Below, piece by piece: positions 55,799-64,000 of a DNA stretch of 64,000 nucleotides. The stretch covers positions 62,001-126,000 of the forward strand of contig NZ_CP168006.1 in NCBI RefSeq assembly GCF_041521385.1, read 5' to 3'. The DNA comes from Alcaligenes faecalis. GTDB taxonomy: Bacteria; Pseudomonadota; Gammaproteobacteria; Burkholderiales; Burkholderiaceae_B. The notes beneath the pieces were generated by a model that was not told the origin of the DNA, searched no databases, and saw only the letters and a program-made list of their open reading frames with translations. The position numbers and the translations under genes were made by a program. Numbering within the stretch: position 1 is the first letter of the stretch; each line of letters begins with the position of its first letter.

Positions 55799-55880
55799 AT
55801 CAATCTGCCCTCAATGCCATTCAGGTCTTGAGCCCGGACTTTGTAGCTGTTACATGCAAATGGTTTGAGGGCAAATTGAT
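55799..55880. other. 82-base structured inverted repeat in the tRNA-Cys/xthA gap
   Basis: ATCAATCTGCCCTCAA (55799-55814) and TTGAGGGCAAATTGAT (55865-55880) pair at 15 of 16 positions. Inside, CCATT (55817-55821) pairs with AATGG (55859-55863), leaving a 37-base loop. It lies in a 563-base stretch without a convincing gene (55563-56125). On the minus strand the stem is followed by GTTTTTAG, so it could end a short minus-strand RNA. No promoter for such an RNA is clear. The rest of the gap holds a small GCTGG/CCAGC stem near 55957-55974 and the unlocated xthA promoter. Confidence 0.5.
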
Positions 55881-56125
55881 TGTCTGAACATGTCGGTTTT
55901 TTACTACGACCTAGAACAAAGAGAAACCCAATGATCCTTTTCAGCCTCGTGGCATCGCTGGCTTTAAAACCAGCCCCTGGCTGACGCTGATATGATGGCG
56001 GCATTCGCGCACGCCAAGTGCCCTCTTGCCTGTTTCCGACACGCTGATGGCCGCCTCTGCACCACCTCTATCGATAAAGCCCTGCTCCAGCGGCTTTCTC
56101 TGATCAATTTGAATTATCTGACACC

Positions 56126-56908
56126 ATGAAACTCACTACCTGGAACGTGAACTCCCTGAACGTCCGTCTTCCTCAAGTTCTGGACTGGCTGGCCGCCAAC
56201 CCCGTAGACGTGCTGTGTCTTCAAGAGCTGAAACTGCCCGACGAGCGTTTTCCTTTGGAGGCGTTTCAGGAAATCGGCTACCACGCGCACTGGGCGGGTC
56301 AAAAAACCTATAACGGTGTGGCCCTGATTTCGCGTGAGCCTGGCACGGATGTGCAACGCAATCTGCCCAATTACGAAGATCCGCAACAGCGTCTGCTGGC
56401 GGCCACCTACCCTTCTCCTGATGGCCCGGTGCGTGTGATCTGTGCCTACTGCCCCAACGGGCAATCGCTGGAGAGCGAGAAGTACAGCTACAAGCTGGAA
56501 TGGTTTGCTGCCTTGCACGACTGGCTGGAAAAAGAATTGCAGCAGTATCCCCGCCTGGCCATTCTGGGCGACTATAATATTGCCCCAGCCGACCAGGACG
56601 TTCACGACCCTGCGAAGTGGGCTGATGATGTTTTGGTCTCCCCACCCGAGCGGGCAGCCTTCGAGCGTTTGCTGGCCCTAGGCTTGCACGACGCCTACCG
56701 CTTGTTTGAACAAAGCGGCAGCCCTTTTACCTGGTGGGACTATCGTCGTTTTGCCTTTCGCCGCGATGCCGGACTGCGTATTGACCACGCCCTGCTGTCC
56801 GACGAGCTCAAGGCCCGTTGCTCGGCCTGCGATATTGACCGCGAACCACGTGCCAATGAACAGCCTTCGGACCACGCGCCCGTTACCGCCACCTTGTCTT
56901 TTAGCTGA
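56126..56908 (+). CDS. xthA: Exodeoxyribonuclease III (AP endonuclease)
   Basis: XthA cuts DNA 5' to abasic sites and degrades duplex DNA from the 3' end in base-excision repair. The 260-residue protein has all family residues in order: TTWNVNSLNVR (Asn), CLQELKLPD (metal-binding Glu), ICAYCPNGQ with the tyrosine, LGDYNIAPADQDV (catalytic Asp and Asn), FTWWDYR, and LRIDHALLS with the C-terminal SDHAPVTATL histidine. It begins a plus-strand run that continues through an unknown gene to gmk-rpoZ-spoT. Confidence 0.96.
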   Translation: MKLTTWNVNSLNVRLPQVLDWLAANPVDVLCLQELKLPDERFPLEAFQEIGYHAHWAGQKTYNGVALISREPGTDVQRNLPNYEDPQQRLLAATYPSPDGPVRVICAYCPNGQSLESEKYSYKLEWFAALHDWLEKELQQYPRLAILGDYNIAPADQDVHDPAKWADDVLVSPPERAAFERLLALGLHDAYRLFEQSGSPFTWWDYRRFAFRRDAGLRIDHALLSDELKARCSACDIDREPRANEQPSDHAPVTATLSFS

Positions 56909-56923
56909 CACACTCATTTCATT

Positions 56924-57253
56924 ATGCAAATTCAAAGCGAAATCATTGAGCAGACTGACTCAGCCTATGTGCTTGAGATCACCTTGGAAGAGGAACACAA
57001 GGTCTGGGCCTATCTGGCCATCAGCGAACCTGATCTGGATGCAGTCGCCAATATTGTCCCACCCGAGCAATTCGAAGCCGGCGGCGATGTTCACGTGATG
57101 GCCATTGCTCAGTCCAAAGATGCCCCACGAGAAGTGGAAGAGGTTCTGTTTTCCATGAACCCGAATGACACGGTGGTCTTTCTGTGCGCGGACCAGGCCA
57201 GCATCATGGCCGTCTTGACTGAGTTCGGACAAACCGACCCAAGCAGTAATTAA
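56924..57253 (+). CDS. Conserved-looking hypothetical protein (109 residues)
   Basis: I do not recognise this family. The 109-residue protein is acidic and soluble (MQIQSEIIEQTDSAYVLEI at the start, TDPSSN at the end), with alternating beta-strand and helix patterns and no signal peptide, membrane helix or metal motif. There is a single cysteine (FLCADQAS). It lies 15 bases after xthA and 37 bases before gmk, on the same strand, and its codon use matches its neighbours, so it is likely a real gene. A small cytoplasmic partner or regulator role is possible but unsupported. Confidence 0.8.
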   Translation: MQIQSEIIEQTDSAYVLEITLEEEHKVWAYLAISEPDLDAVANIVPPEQFEAGGDVHVMAIAQSKDAPREVEEVLFSMNPNDTVVFLCADQASIMAVLTEFGQTDPSSN

Positions 57254-57290
57254 TTCTTTTATAAAAATTCACCTCTAGAGTCTGCTCTCC

Positions 57291-57935
57291 ATGTCCACGA
57301 GCTATCCTGGCACTGTTTTTATGGTTGTCGCCCCCAGCGGGGCGGGCAAATCCAGTCTGGTCAACGCCCTCTTGGCCAATGATTCCAACATCATGCTGTC
57401 CATCTCGGCCACCACCCGCGCCCCTCGCCCCGGCGAGAGCGATGGCGAGCACTACTTCTTTGTGGACAAGCCGCGCTTTGAAAGCATGGTCGCAGAAAAC
57501 GCCATGCTGGAATGGGCCAAGGTGCATGACAACTACTACGGCACGCCCCGCGAGCCCATTCAGAAAGCCCTGAATGTAGGCCGTGATGTGTTGCTGGAAA
57601 TCGACTGGCAAGGCGCCCGTTTGGCACGCGAACATTTCCCCGAAGCCGTAGGCATTTTCATTCTGCCGCCCTCCTTGCCCACCTTGGAGGCGCGTTTGCG
57701 CAAACGCGGACAGGACAGTGACGCGATCATTGCCCGTCGCGTCGAGGCCGCCGAGCACGAAATCGCCCATGTTCATGACTGTCAATATGCTATTATCAAT
57801 GAGGATTTTGATACGGCATTACAGCAGCTATTGAGTATTGTGCAGGCCAGTCGTTTGCGCACTGCCACTCAGTCAGTACGGCATCGCCAACTCTTTCAAC
57901 AATTAGGCGCAGATGCCCTGCTGAATCAGGGCTGA
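57291..57935 (+). CDS. gmk: Guanylate kinase
   Basis: Gmk phosphorylates GMP to GDP with ATP, feeding GTP and (p)ppGpp pools. The 214-residue protein has the P-loop [17 protein letters not shown] (~12-28), the GMP-binding [35 protein letters not shown] and [13 protein letters not shown]. The lid region is [10 protein letters not shown]. It is the first of gmk-rpoZ-spoT, the E. coli order, which links guanine nucleotide supply with the stringent response. Confidence 0.97.
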   Translation: MSTSYPGTVFMVVAPSGAGKSSLVNALLANDSNIMLSISATTRAPRPGESDGEHYFFVDKPRFESMVAENAMLEWAKVHDNYYGTPREPIQKALNVGRDVLLEIDWQGARLAREHFPEAVGIFILPPSLPTLEARLRKRGQDSDAIIARRVEAAEHEIAHVHDCQYAIINEDFDTALQQLLSIVQASRLRTATQSVRHRQLFQQLGADALLNQG

Positions 57936-57970
57936 TCTCCTTCTTATTTCTTTTTGATAACAGGTCTACT

Positions 57971-58174
57971 ATGGCTCGCATCACTATCGAGGACTGCCTG
58001 GAGCAAGTCCCCAATCGCTTTAAGCTCACCTTGGCAGCCGCCTACCGTGCGCGCGAACTGGCTCAAGGCCACGAACCACGCCTGGAAAGCAAGAACAAGC
58101 CTACGGTTACCGCCCTGCGAGAAATCGCCTCCGGCGCGACCGGTCTGGAAATGCTGCGCAAAGTTCCTACCTGA
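57971..58174 (+). CDS. rpoZ: RNA polymerase omega subunit
   Basis: Omega helps RNA polymerase assembly and forms part of the ppGpp binding site 1. The 67-residue protein is short but normal for betaproteobacteria. The family core [30 protein letters not shown] is followed by [15 protein letters not shown] with the conserved NKPTV-AL-EI pattern. It lies 35 bases after gmk and 21 bases before spoT. Confidence 0.96.
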   Translation: MARITIEDCLEQVPNRFKLTLAAAYRARELAQGHEPRLESKNKPTVTALREIASGATGLEMLRKVPT

Positions 58175-58195
58175 TAGGCACAAGCGGAGCACGGT

Positions 58196-60475
58196 ATGGC
58201 ATTTTCAGGTTTACGGGGCGCATCGTCTGGGCTGTTGGCCGTCCTTAAAAAAGGTTCACGGCTAGGTCGTCGCAAGCCTAAGGAAAAGAACGCCCCGGCG
58301 CTGGCACAAGCCGCTCAGGAAAGTGCCAACCCACCTATTGCCTCGCTGGCTCCGCTCACCAAGATCATCTCGCAGTACCTGGACCCGAAAGATGTAGAAC
58401 GGGTACGGGAGGCCTATCGTTTCTCCGATCAGGCTCACTTGGGGCAGTTTCGCGCCAGTGGCGAACCCTATATCTCGCACCCCATAGCCGTCACGGAAAT
58501 CTGTGCGGGCTGGAAGCTGGATACCGATGCCCTGATGTCGGCCCTGCTGCACGATGTGATCGAAGACCAGGACGTCACCAAGCAGGAACTGGCTGAAAAA
58601 TTCGGTACCGATGTGGCCGAGATTGTGGACGGCTTGTCCAAGCTGGAGCGCCTGGAATTTGCCACCAAGACGCAGCAACAGGCCGACAGCTTTCGCAAGA
58701 TGCTGCTGGCCATGTCGCGCGATGTACGCGTCATCCTGATCAAGCTGGCTGACCGCTTGCACAATATGCGCACGCTGGACGCCGTCAAGCCGGAAAAACG
58801 CCGCCGCGTAGCCCAGGAAACCCTGGATATTTACGCGCCGATTGCACATCGCCTGGGCCTGAACGCCCTGTTCCGCGAGCTTCAGGACCGCTGCTTCAAG
58901 GCCATCTACCCCAATCGCTACAAGGTACTGCACAAGGCCTTGCTGGCCGCTCGAGGCAACCGCCGTGAAGTGCTGGGCAAGATCACTGAAGCCGTCAAGA
59001 TCGCTCTGCCTGCTGCCGGGATTGATGCTGAAATCTCTGGCCGAGAAAAGTCGCTCTACAGCATTTTCTGCAAGATGGTCGAGCAGAAGAAGTCCTTCTC
59101 GGACGTGCTGGATATTTACGGCTTTCGCATCATTGTGCATACCCTACCCGAGTGCTATTTGTCCTTGGGCACGCTGCACCAGTTGTATCGCCCCGTACCG
59201 GGCAAATTCAAGGACTACATTGCCATCCCCAAAGTGAATGGCTACCAGTCCCTGCACACCACCTTGATTGGCCCCTACGGCACCCCCGTCGAGTTCCAGT
59301 TCCGCACCCGCGAAATGGACCACGTGGCCGAAGAAGGCGTGGCCTCTCACTGGTTGTACAAAGAAGACGACGTCACCCTGAACGATCTACAAAAGCGCAC
59401 ACATCGTTGGTTGCAATCCCTGCTGGATATTCAAAGCCAGACCGGTGACTCCACAGAATTCCTGGAACACGTCAAAGTCGACCTGTTCCCCGATGCGGTT
59501 TACGTCCATACGCCCAAAGGCAAGATTATCTCCCTGCCACGCGGCGCGACACCGGTGGACTTTGCCTACAGCATCCATACCGACATCGGCAATCACGCAG
59601 TTGCCTCCAAGATCAATGGCGAGTTTGCCCCGCTGCGCACCGAGCTGAAAAGCGGTGACTCGGTGGAGATCATTACCTCCCCTGCTGCCCGCCCAAGTGC
59701 TCAGTGGCTGAACTACGTGCGTTCCGGCCGTGCCCGTTCGGAAATCCGCCACTACCTGCGCACAGTTAAATACGAAGAATCCGTCGCCTTTGGTCGCCGC
59801 CTACTGGATCAAGCATTGGATCAGCTGGGGCTGCCACATGCCACCGACGACGATCCCAATTGGGACAAGCTGGCCAAGGGCTCGGGCGCAGCGTCACGTG
59901 AAGAAATTCTGGCTGATATCGGTTTAGGCAAGCGTCTGGCTGCCGTTGTGGCTCGTCGTTTTGCGCCAGAAAGCTCCCTGCTGGAAACCACAGCCGCAGA
60001 ATTTGACGAAATCAGCGCCAACACCTCAGCACCTATTCTGATCCACGGGAACGAGGGTCAGGCCGTACAGTTAGCACCGTGCTGCGGTCCTCTGCCCGGC
60101 GACGCCATTATTGGCGGCATCCGTCTAGGTCATGGCCTAGTCGTTCATATGGCTGAATGCGCGGTGGCACAACGCGCCCAGGCCAAAGAGCCCGAGCGTT
60201 GGGTTCCAGTAATGTGGGATAGCAATACCGCCCGCCACCTGTCTACCCGTCTGGATGTCACTGCCATCAACGAGCGCGGTGTCCTGGGCCGTCTGGCTGC
60301 TGAAATTACCGATGCCGACTCCAATATCCTGCATATTTCCATGCCGGACGAATCAGCGGCAACATCGGTGCTACATCTGACCGTTCAGGTGGATAGCCGT
60401 ACTCACTTGGCCCGCGTGATCCGAGCAATTCGCCATGTACCACAAGTTCAGAAGATTGTGCGTGTGAAAGGTTAA
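58196..60475 (+). CDS. spoT: Bifunctional (p)ppGpp synthetase/hydrolase
   Basis: SpoT makes and degrades the alarmone (p)ppGpp. The 759-residue protein has an HD hydrolase domain with ALLHDVIEDQDVTKQEL (~110-126) and LADRLHNMRTLDAV. A synthetase domain follows (~240-390) with SGREKSLYSIFCKM, GKFKDYIAIPKVNGYQSLHT and VEFQFRTREMDHVAEEGV. TGS (LPRGATPVDFAYSIHTDIG), helical and C-terminal ACT domains complete it. Both catalytic motif sets are present, so both activities are expected. It starts with about 50 extra residues rich in basic and Ala residues (GSRLGRRKPKEKNAPALA). A terminator follows at 60506. Confidence 0.96.
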   Translation: MAFSGLRGASSGLLAVLKKGSRLGRRKPKEKNAPALAQAAQESANPPIASLAPLTKIISQYLDPKDVERVREAYRFSDQAHLGQFRASGEPYISHPIAVTEICAGWKLDTDALMSALLHDVIEDQDVTKQELAEKFGTDVAEIVDGLSKLERLEFATKTQQQADSFRKMLLAMSRDVRVILIKLADRLHNMRTLDAVKPEKRRRVAQETLDIYAPIAHRLGLNALFRELQDRCFKAIYPNRYKVLHKALLAARGNRREVLGKITEAVKIALPAAGIDAEISGREKSLYSIFCKMVEQKKSFSDVLDIYGFRIIVHTLPECYLSLGTLHQLYRPVPGKFKDYIAIPKVNGYQSLHTTLIGPYGTPVEFQFRTREMDHVAEEGVASHWLYKEDDVTLNDLQKRTHRWLQSLLDIQSQTGDSTEFLEHVKVDLFPDAVYVHTPKGKIISLPRGATPVDFAYSIHTDIGNHAVASKINGEFAPLRTELKSGDSVEIITSPAARPSAQWLNYVRSGRARSEIRHYLRTVKYEESVAFGRRLLDQALDQLGLPHATDDDPNWDKLAKGSGAASREEILADIGLGKRLAAVVARRFAPESSLLETTAAEFDEISANTSAPILIHGNEGQAVQLAPCCGPLPGDAIIGGIRLGHGLVVHMAECAVAQRAQAKEPERWVPVMWDSNTARHLSTRLDVTAINERGVLGRLAAEITDADSNILHISMPDESAATSVLHLTVQVDSRTHLARVIRAIRHVPQVQKIVRVKG

Positions 60476-60505
60476 GCCCGGTTGCAAACCAGCTTTCAGC
60501 CGTAC

Positions 60506-60536
60506 AAAAAACGCCTGCTCAATAGCAGGCGTTTTT
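60506..60536 (+). terminator. Intrinsic terminator of gmk-rpoZ-spoT
   Basis: AAAAACGCCTGCT (60507-60519) pairs with AGCAGGCGTTTTT (60524-60536) with a 4-base loop, 32 bases after the spoT stop codon. The gap from there to azlD (to 60665) holds no gene. Confidence 0.92.
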
Positions 60537-60665
60537 ACAAAACTCATTGCACTGCCCCCCTATGCCAGAGCCTCGCACACGAGCTGGATCAGTCCGTAGA
60601 TGAGCTCCTCCCTACCGGCTCATGAGCTCTGATTTCACAACAGCAGCAACAGGGCGACAAGCGGC

Positions 60666-61010
60666 TTATACCCCCACATAAGCCACGCACAGGCCGTAGG
60701 CGAGCACGCCAGTCAGTGTTGAACCCGCAATGCCACCCGGCCAACGACGGCCCAACAGCACCCCTGCCAGACCCGCCAGCAAAGGCGGCAAGTCCAGAGG
60801 TAGTTGCTCAGGGCGCAGCAAGGAGATCAGGGACACGACCAGCAAAGACACCACGCCTGCCGGGCCGATTGCTCCAAACAGTCGCGGCCAGATCGAAACG
60901 CGACTGGGGTCCGCCTTGCCTTGTCGTCCACCCAGACGCAAAGGCAGGTAACGAATCAAAAATGTGCCTACGCCCGCCAGCACAATCATGAGCAGAAAAC
61001 TCCAATCCAT
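60666..61010 (-). CDS. azlD: AzlD family branched-chain amino acid exporter, small subunit
   Basis: AzlD pairs with AzlC to export branched-chain amino acids or analogues (AzlCD, BrnFE and YgaZH families). The 114-residue protein has four membrane helices, beginning FLLMIVLAGVGTFLIRYLPLRL with the RYLP motif, and LLRPEQLPLDLPPLLAGLAG. AGGAG lies 5-6 bases before the ATG. It follows azlC by 9 bases. Confidence 0.9.
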   Translation of the reverse strand: MDWSFLLMIVLAGVGTFLIRYLPLRLGGRQGKADPSRVSIWPRLFGAIGPAGVVSLLVVSLISLLRPEQLPLDLPPLLAGLAGVLLGRRWPGGIAGSTLTGVLAYGLCVAYVGV

Positions 61011-61019
61011 CTCTACTCC

Positions 61020-61703
61020 TTAAGCGCGGCGCAGGGCCATCAAGCCACCGGCCAGCATACCCACAATAATGGCCAGATACGAGGGCAGGAAAGCCATGGC
61101 CAGCACCGCCCCCACAGCCGCAGCCACCAGTACCGGCAAAGGGGCAGATCGGCGGATTTCCAACAGCAAGGCGAAGAACAAAGCGGGCAAGACAAACCCC
61201 AAAGTCTTTTCCAACACGGGGGATTGACCCAGCAAGTCGCTGGCAAAGAAAGCCCCTACGGCAGTGCCCAGCACCCAGGACAGGTAGGAACCCAGTTGCA
61301 AGCCACAGTACCAGGACTCCTGCTCCTGGGCTGGCTGGCGAGCCACCCCAGCGGCGGAAGCGGCAAAGACTTCATCGGTCAGGCCAGGAGCCATAAACAG
61401 ACTGGACACAGTTCTGGGGCCGGTAAAAAAGCCCATCAAGGTCGGCCCATAGAACACATGACGCAGGTTCATCAGTAGCACAATGCCCAAAATACTGGGA
61501 TAGGCGGCGCCGGCGACCAGCAGACTGATCAAAATGAACTGGCTGGCCCCGGCATACACAATCAGGGACACCATCACTGCCAACCAGGGCGACAAGCCGG
61601 CATGCACCGCCGTCAAGCCAAAGGAAATCGCGACAGGGACATAGCCCAAAGCGATAGAGGCGCTGTCTCGCAAGCCCCGTCGATATGCCGAACCGATGAT
61701 CAT
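61020..61703 (-). CDS. azlC: AzlC family branched-chain amino acid exporter, large subunit
   Basis: I start it at ATG 61703 (MIIGSAYRRGLRDSASI), preceded by AAGG about 6-7 bases away; the GTG at 61724 is possible but touches the stop of the upstream gene. The 227-residue protein has about six helices with the family landmarks GYVPVAISFGLTAVHAGL near the start, MNLRHVFYGPTLMG and TDEVFAAS in the middle. It works with the small subunit downstream. Fits in one transcript with the M23 peptidase gene. Confidence 0.9.
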   Translation of the reverse strand: MIIGSAYRRGLRDSASIALGYVPVAISFGLTAVHAGLSPWLAVMVSLIVYAGASQFILISLLVAGAAYPSILGIVLLMNLRHVFYGPTLMGFFTGPRTVSSLFMAPGLTDEVFAASAAGVARQPAQEQESWYCGLQLGSYLSWVLGTAVGAFFASDLLGQSPVLEKTLGFVLPALFFALLLEIRRSAPLPVLVAAAVGAVLAMAFLPSYLAIIVGMLAGGLMALRRA

Positions 61704-61724
61704 GAAAAACCTTGCCGCGCCCAC

Positions 61725-62597
61725 CTAGGCCTGGAATGCACCAATAAAGATAGCGGGATCAACCCGCGCGTTATTCAGACTGACATTCCAGTGCAAATGA
61801 GGGCCGGTCGCACGCCCCGTCGCACCGGAACGCCCCACGACATCACCTTTACTGACGCGATCACCCACACGCACGTCAAAGGCCGACAAGTGGCAGAACA
61901 TGGTGATCAGGCCCTGGCCATGATCCACAAATACGGTTTTACCGTTAAAGAAGTAGTCCGCCACGATGGTGACAATTCCGTCAGCAGGGACTTTGACCGC
62001 CGTGCCGGTAGCTGCGGCAAAGTCCAGACCCGAATGCGGATTACGCTCTTGGCCATTGAAGAAACGGCGCAGGCCAAAAGGACTGGTCAGGCGACCCGGC
62101 ACCGGCTTTTCAAAAACCACATTGCTGGGGCCTTCTGTGCGGAAGCTGGCGTACGCTTCCATCTGCTCTTTATACTCACGCTCAAAACGGGCCTGCTGCT
62201 GCGGGTCTGGATTCACATGAGACTTGTTTTTCAAGGTAATGCGCTGTTCTCGGTAACGCTTGCTCCCTACCTGAAAGGCCACACCCGACTGCCCCTGTAC
62301 CGAGATGCTGTGCTGGCCCGGCTGGGTTTTCAGGTCCAGCCCCACAATGGCTTTCCATCGCTGGTCAGCATCGTGAATCACCAGGACACGGTTGCCATTG
62401 AAGTGCACCACCGGGGCTGAGCCACCCGTGCCCAAATCCAGCACCGCCACCCCGCCCGGCACAGGACGATGCAAGGTACGCTCAATAAACGTGCCCTGCT
62501 GGGGCGCAGCCTGCGCCAGCCACGGAGCGGTCAGCCCCCAAACAGTTGCGGCGCCTAAAAGGCGCCGCCGTACCAGGGAAATATCAGTGTGATTCAT
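61725..62597 (-). CDS. M23 family peptidase (LysM-free peptidoglycan endopeptidase or activator)
   Basis: The 290-residue protein starts with a twin-arginine-like signal (SLVRRRLLGAATVWGLTAP, ending AQAAP), so it is exported, possibly folded through Tat. An N-terminal beta-rich domain (~30-140) precedes the peptidase M23 domain. Zinc ligands are seen in NPHSGLDFAAATGTAV (H-x3-D) and PHLHWNVS (HxH), so it is probably an active endopeptidase that cuts peptidoglycan cross-links, not a degenerate EnvC/NlpD-type activator. It lies 70 bases downstream of ppiD, beyond a terminator-like hairpin. Confidence 0.9.
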   Translation of the reverse strand: MNHTDISLVRRRLLGAATVWGLTAPWLAQAAPQQGTFIERTLHRPVPGGVAVLDLGTGGSAPVVHFNGNRVLVIHDADQRWKAIVGLDLKTQPGQHSISVQGQSGVAFQVGSKRYREQRITLKNKSHVNPDPQQQARFEREYKEQMEAYASFRTEGPSNVVFEKPVPGRLTSPFGLRRFFNGQERNPHSGLDFAAATGTAVKVPADGIVTIVADYFFNGKTVFVDHGQGLITMFCHLSAFDVRVGDRVSKGDVVGRSGATGRATGPHLHWNVSLNNARVDPAIFIGAFQA

Positions 62598-62618
62598 CAG
62601 AATACTCTTTGAAAAACA

Positions 62619-62642
62619 CCCTGGAGCTTGGAAGCTCCAGGG
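62619..62642 (-). terminator. Intrinsic terminator of ppiD
   Basis: CCCTGGAGCTT (62619-62629) pairs perfectly with AAGCTCCAGGG (62632-62642), an 11-bp stem. On the minus strand TGTTTTTC follows it. It lies 24 bases past the ppiD stop. Confidence 0.8.
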
Positions 62643-62666
62643 TTACCGGCCCTGATTCAAGCCGTT

Positions 62667-64000
62667 TTATTCATCCTCACCGCTGGAGGTCAACTCTTTT
62701 TCCGCTTCAGGCAGAATCTGTACCTTCTCTTGCACACGCATCGCTTGCAGAACAGCTTGGGTCTCGGTACGAGCCATGGCTTGCGTCAGTTGTGCCGTCA
62801 ACATGTCCAGACCAGGATTGCCCGCCTTACCAGGTTGGTGACTCAGAATCTGCACGACGGTGTAACCCTGGGGCTGACGATCACCCACATATGCAGGCAG
62901 CTTGTCCACGGGCTTGGCCAGAACCTTGTTCAGCAAGGCTTCATCCATTTCCGGGAATTCAGCACGACTCACGGCAAACTGAGCCGAGAAATCTTCTGGT
63001 TCGCTACCGGCTTGCAACTGTTTCAGGTAGTCTTCACCCGCTTGCACCGCCAGGGCAGCGGCCTTTTCACGGCGCAGGTTTTCCTCAGCAATCGTACGTA
63101 CTTTATCCAGTGCGGGCACATGGGCGTCTGTTACGTCGATCACCCGCAGGGCAATCAAGGTATCAGGAGACACTTCGACAACACCCGCATTCTTGCGTGA
63201 CGCCAGCGCCTCGGCATTGAACAATGCCTGACGCACACGGTTATCATCCAGCACGGCCACATCGGGACTATTGGCAGCAGCCAGCTCACCTTCTACTTGC
63301 GACGCAGGAATCAAACCTTGACGGCTGATACCTTCAGCTTGCTTCAAAGTCAAACCCAAAGCATTGGCCGCCGCCTCCAGACTGTCTTCATTGTCGTAGA
63401 CCAGGTTGGTCAGCTTGCTGGCCATATCAGCAAAGCGTTCGGAGGCCAGTTGCTTGCGCACTTCTTCCTGCACCTTGCTGCGGGCCTGCTCAAAAGACTC
63501 GCCTTGCTCAGGCTGAACCTCATTGCTCTTGAAAATATGGAAACCGTTGGGGCCTTCGATCACGCCGGATACATCACCCTTTTTCAGGGCAAATACGGCA
63601 TTTTCCAACACACTGGGCCAAGAACCTTTACTGATCCAACCCAGTTCGCCACCTTCGCGGGCACTGCCTTCATCCTGGGAATTGGCACGCGCCAAGTCGG
63701 CAAAGCCTTCTTTATTGGCCTGGGCTTTTTCAGCCAGCTCACGAGCTTTGGTCTGAGCCACTTCGCGTTCGCTATCAGAAGCGCCCGCTGGCACGTTCAC
63801 CAAAATATGGCTGATATTCACGCGGCCAGCCTGCACATAGCGTGCCTTATTTTGCTCGTAATACTGCTTGAGCTGTTCGTCAGTAGGGGTAGGCAGATCC
63901 TTGAACGCTGCGGCCTCATTCAGCAGCAGGTACTCCACCTTGACTTGCTGTGGCAGCTCCAGCGATTGCTTGTTGGCATCGTACCAAGCCTGCAGGTCTG
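62667..64000 (-). CDS. ppiD: Periplasmic folding chaperone / peptidyl-prolyl isomerase PpiD, C-terminal part (cut by window)
   Basis: PpiD is anchored in the inner membrane and helps proteins leaving the SecYEG channel. The open frame reaches the right edge of the window with no start needed: codons upstream of the GTG at 63938 read DLQAWYDANKQSLELPQQVK, so the gene continues beyond 64000. The visible ~444 residues include the parvulin-type PPIase domain (INISHILVNVPAGASDSERE to NGFHIFKSNEVQPEQGES) and a long C-terminal periplasmic region (SurA-N-like second half). The protein ends KELTSSGEDE. The N-terminal membrane anchor lies outside the window. Confidence 0.92.
   Translation of the reverse strand, partial: DLQAWYDANKQSLELPQQVKVEYLLLNEAAAFKDLPTPTDEQLKQYYEQNKARYVQAGRVNISHILVNVPAGASDSEREVAQTKARELAEKAQANKEGFADLARANSQDEGSAREGGELGWISKGSWPSVLENAVFALKKGDVSGVIEGPNGFHIFKSNEVQPEQGESFEQARSKVQEEVRKQLASERFADMASKLTNLVYDNEDSLEAAANALGLTLKQAEGISRQGLIPASQVEGELAAANSPDVAVLDDNRVRQALFNAEALASRKNAGVVEVSPDTLIALRVIDVTDAHVPALDKVRTIAEENLRREKAAALAVQAGEDYLKQLQAGSEPEDFSAQFAVSRAEFPEMDEALLNKVLAKPVDKLPAYVGDRQPQGYTVVQILSHQPGKAGNPGLDMLTAQLTQAMARTETQAVLQAMRVQEKVQILPEAEKELTSSGEDE

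Noticed and set aside
55783..56004. A 73-codon minus-strand frame in the tRNA-Cys/xthA gap
   Set aside because: It crosses the structured inverted repeat, has no good ribosome-binding site and no similarity I recognise.
55489..56125. Possible integration site of a mobile element at the tRNA-Cys 3' end
   Set aside because: No second copy of the tRNA 3' end, no integrase and no change in gene type follows; the next genes are core.

Overview
The window looks like chromosomal core DNA of a betaproteobacterium of the order Burkholderiales, most likely family Alcaligenaceae (an Alcaligenes- or [14 protein letters not shown] organism). This rests on gene content and order (pyrH-frr-uppS-cdsA-dxr-rseP-bamA-skp-lpxD; folC-SPOR-cvpA-purF; gmk-rpoZ-spoT) and on an E3 subunit of pyruvate dehydrogenase that carries its own lipoyl domain. 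The genus is an inference. No rRNA, CRISPR array, prophage, insertion sequence or integrase is visible; nearly every gene is intact. The two genes at the window edges (lpxD, ppiD) are cut by the window.

Layout. 1-10.9 kb, minus strand: rpsB-tsf-pyrH-frr-uppS-cdsA-dxr-rseP-bamA-ompH-lpxD, joining translation, UMP phosphorylation, isoprenoid and phospholipid synthesis, and outer-membrane and lipid A assembly. Perfect GC-rich hairpins lie at the rpsB/tsf and tsf/pyrH junctions. 11.5-16.1 kb, plus: map-glnD-marC family-dsbB. 16.2-21.1 kb, minus: a ClbS/DfsB-like gene, then folC-SPOR-cvpA-purF. 21.2-27.4 kb, minus: the pyruvate dehydrogenase operon aceE-aceF-lpdA with a clear promoter and terminator. 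27.7-33.6 kb, plus: a divergent PAS histidine kinase and FixJ-type regulator, then folD, prlC and an SCO1/SenC gene. 33.7-37.3 kb: an orphan flavoprotein disulfide reductase divergent from a CueR-type regulator, then a nitroreductase and pdxJ. 37.3-43.3 kb, minus: a complete RND efflux pump. 43.5-46.3 kb, minus: a TrpXYZ-like ABC importer. 46.4-50 kb, minus: a spermidine-synthase-fold protein and two paralogous thiolases. 50.2-52.9 kb: a universal stress protein, a PEP mutase/isocitrate lyase family enzyme, a small 46-codon gene missed by length cut-offs, and a LysR regulator. 53-55.6 kb: an inducible-type Lys/Arg/Orn decarboxylase and tRNA-Cys. 56-60.5 kb, plus: xthA, an unknown gene, gmk-rpoZ-spoT. 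60.7-64 kb, minus: azlD-azlC, an M23 peptidase, and ppiD.

How it fits together. Most of the window is housekeeping. The most interesting parts are regulatory. The sensor kinase/regulator pair is transcribed divergently from pyruvate dehydrogenase, and a 13-bp-arm inverted repeat sits just upstream of the aceE -35 box, suggesting a dedicated regulator of pyruvate oxidation. An operator-like inverted repeat overlaps the likely start of the efflux-pump transcript. A copper-sensor-type regulator faces a reductase of unknown substrate across a promoter with a MerR-style 19-bp spacer. An unexplained 82-nt hairpin lies between tRNA-Cys and xthA. I found no clear case of a wholly new multi-gene system.
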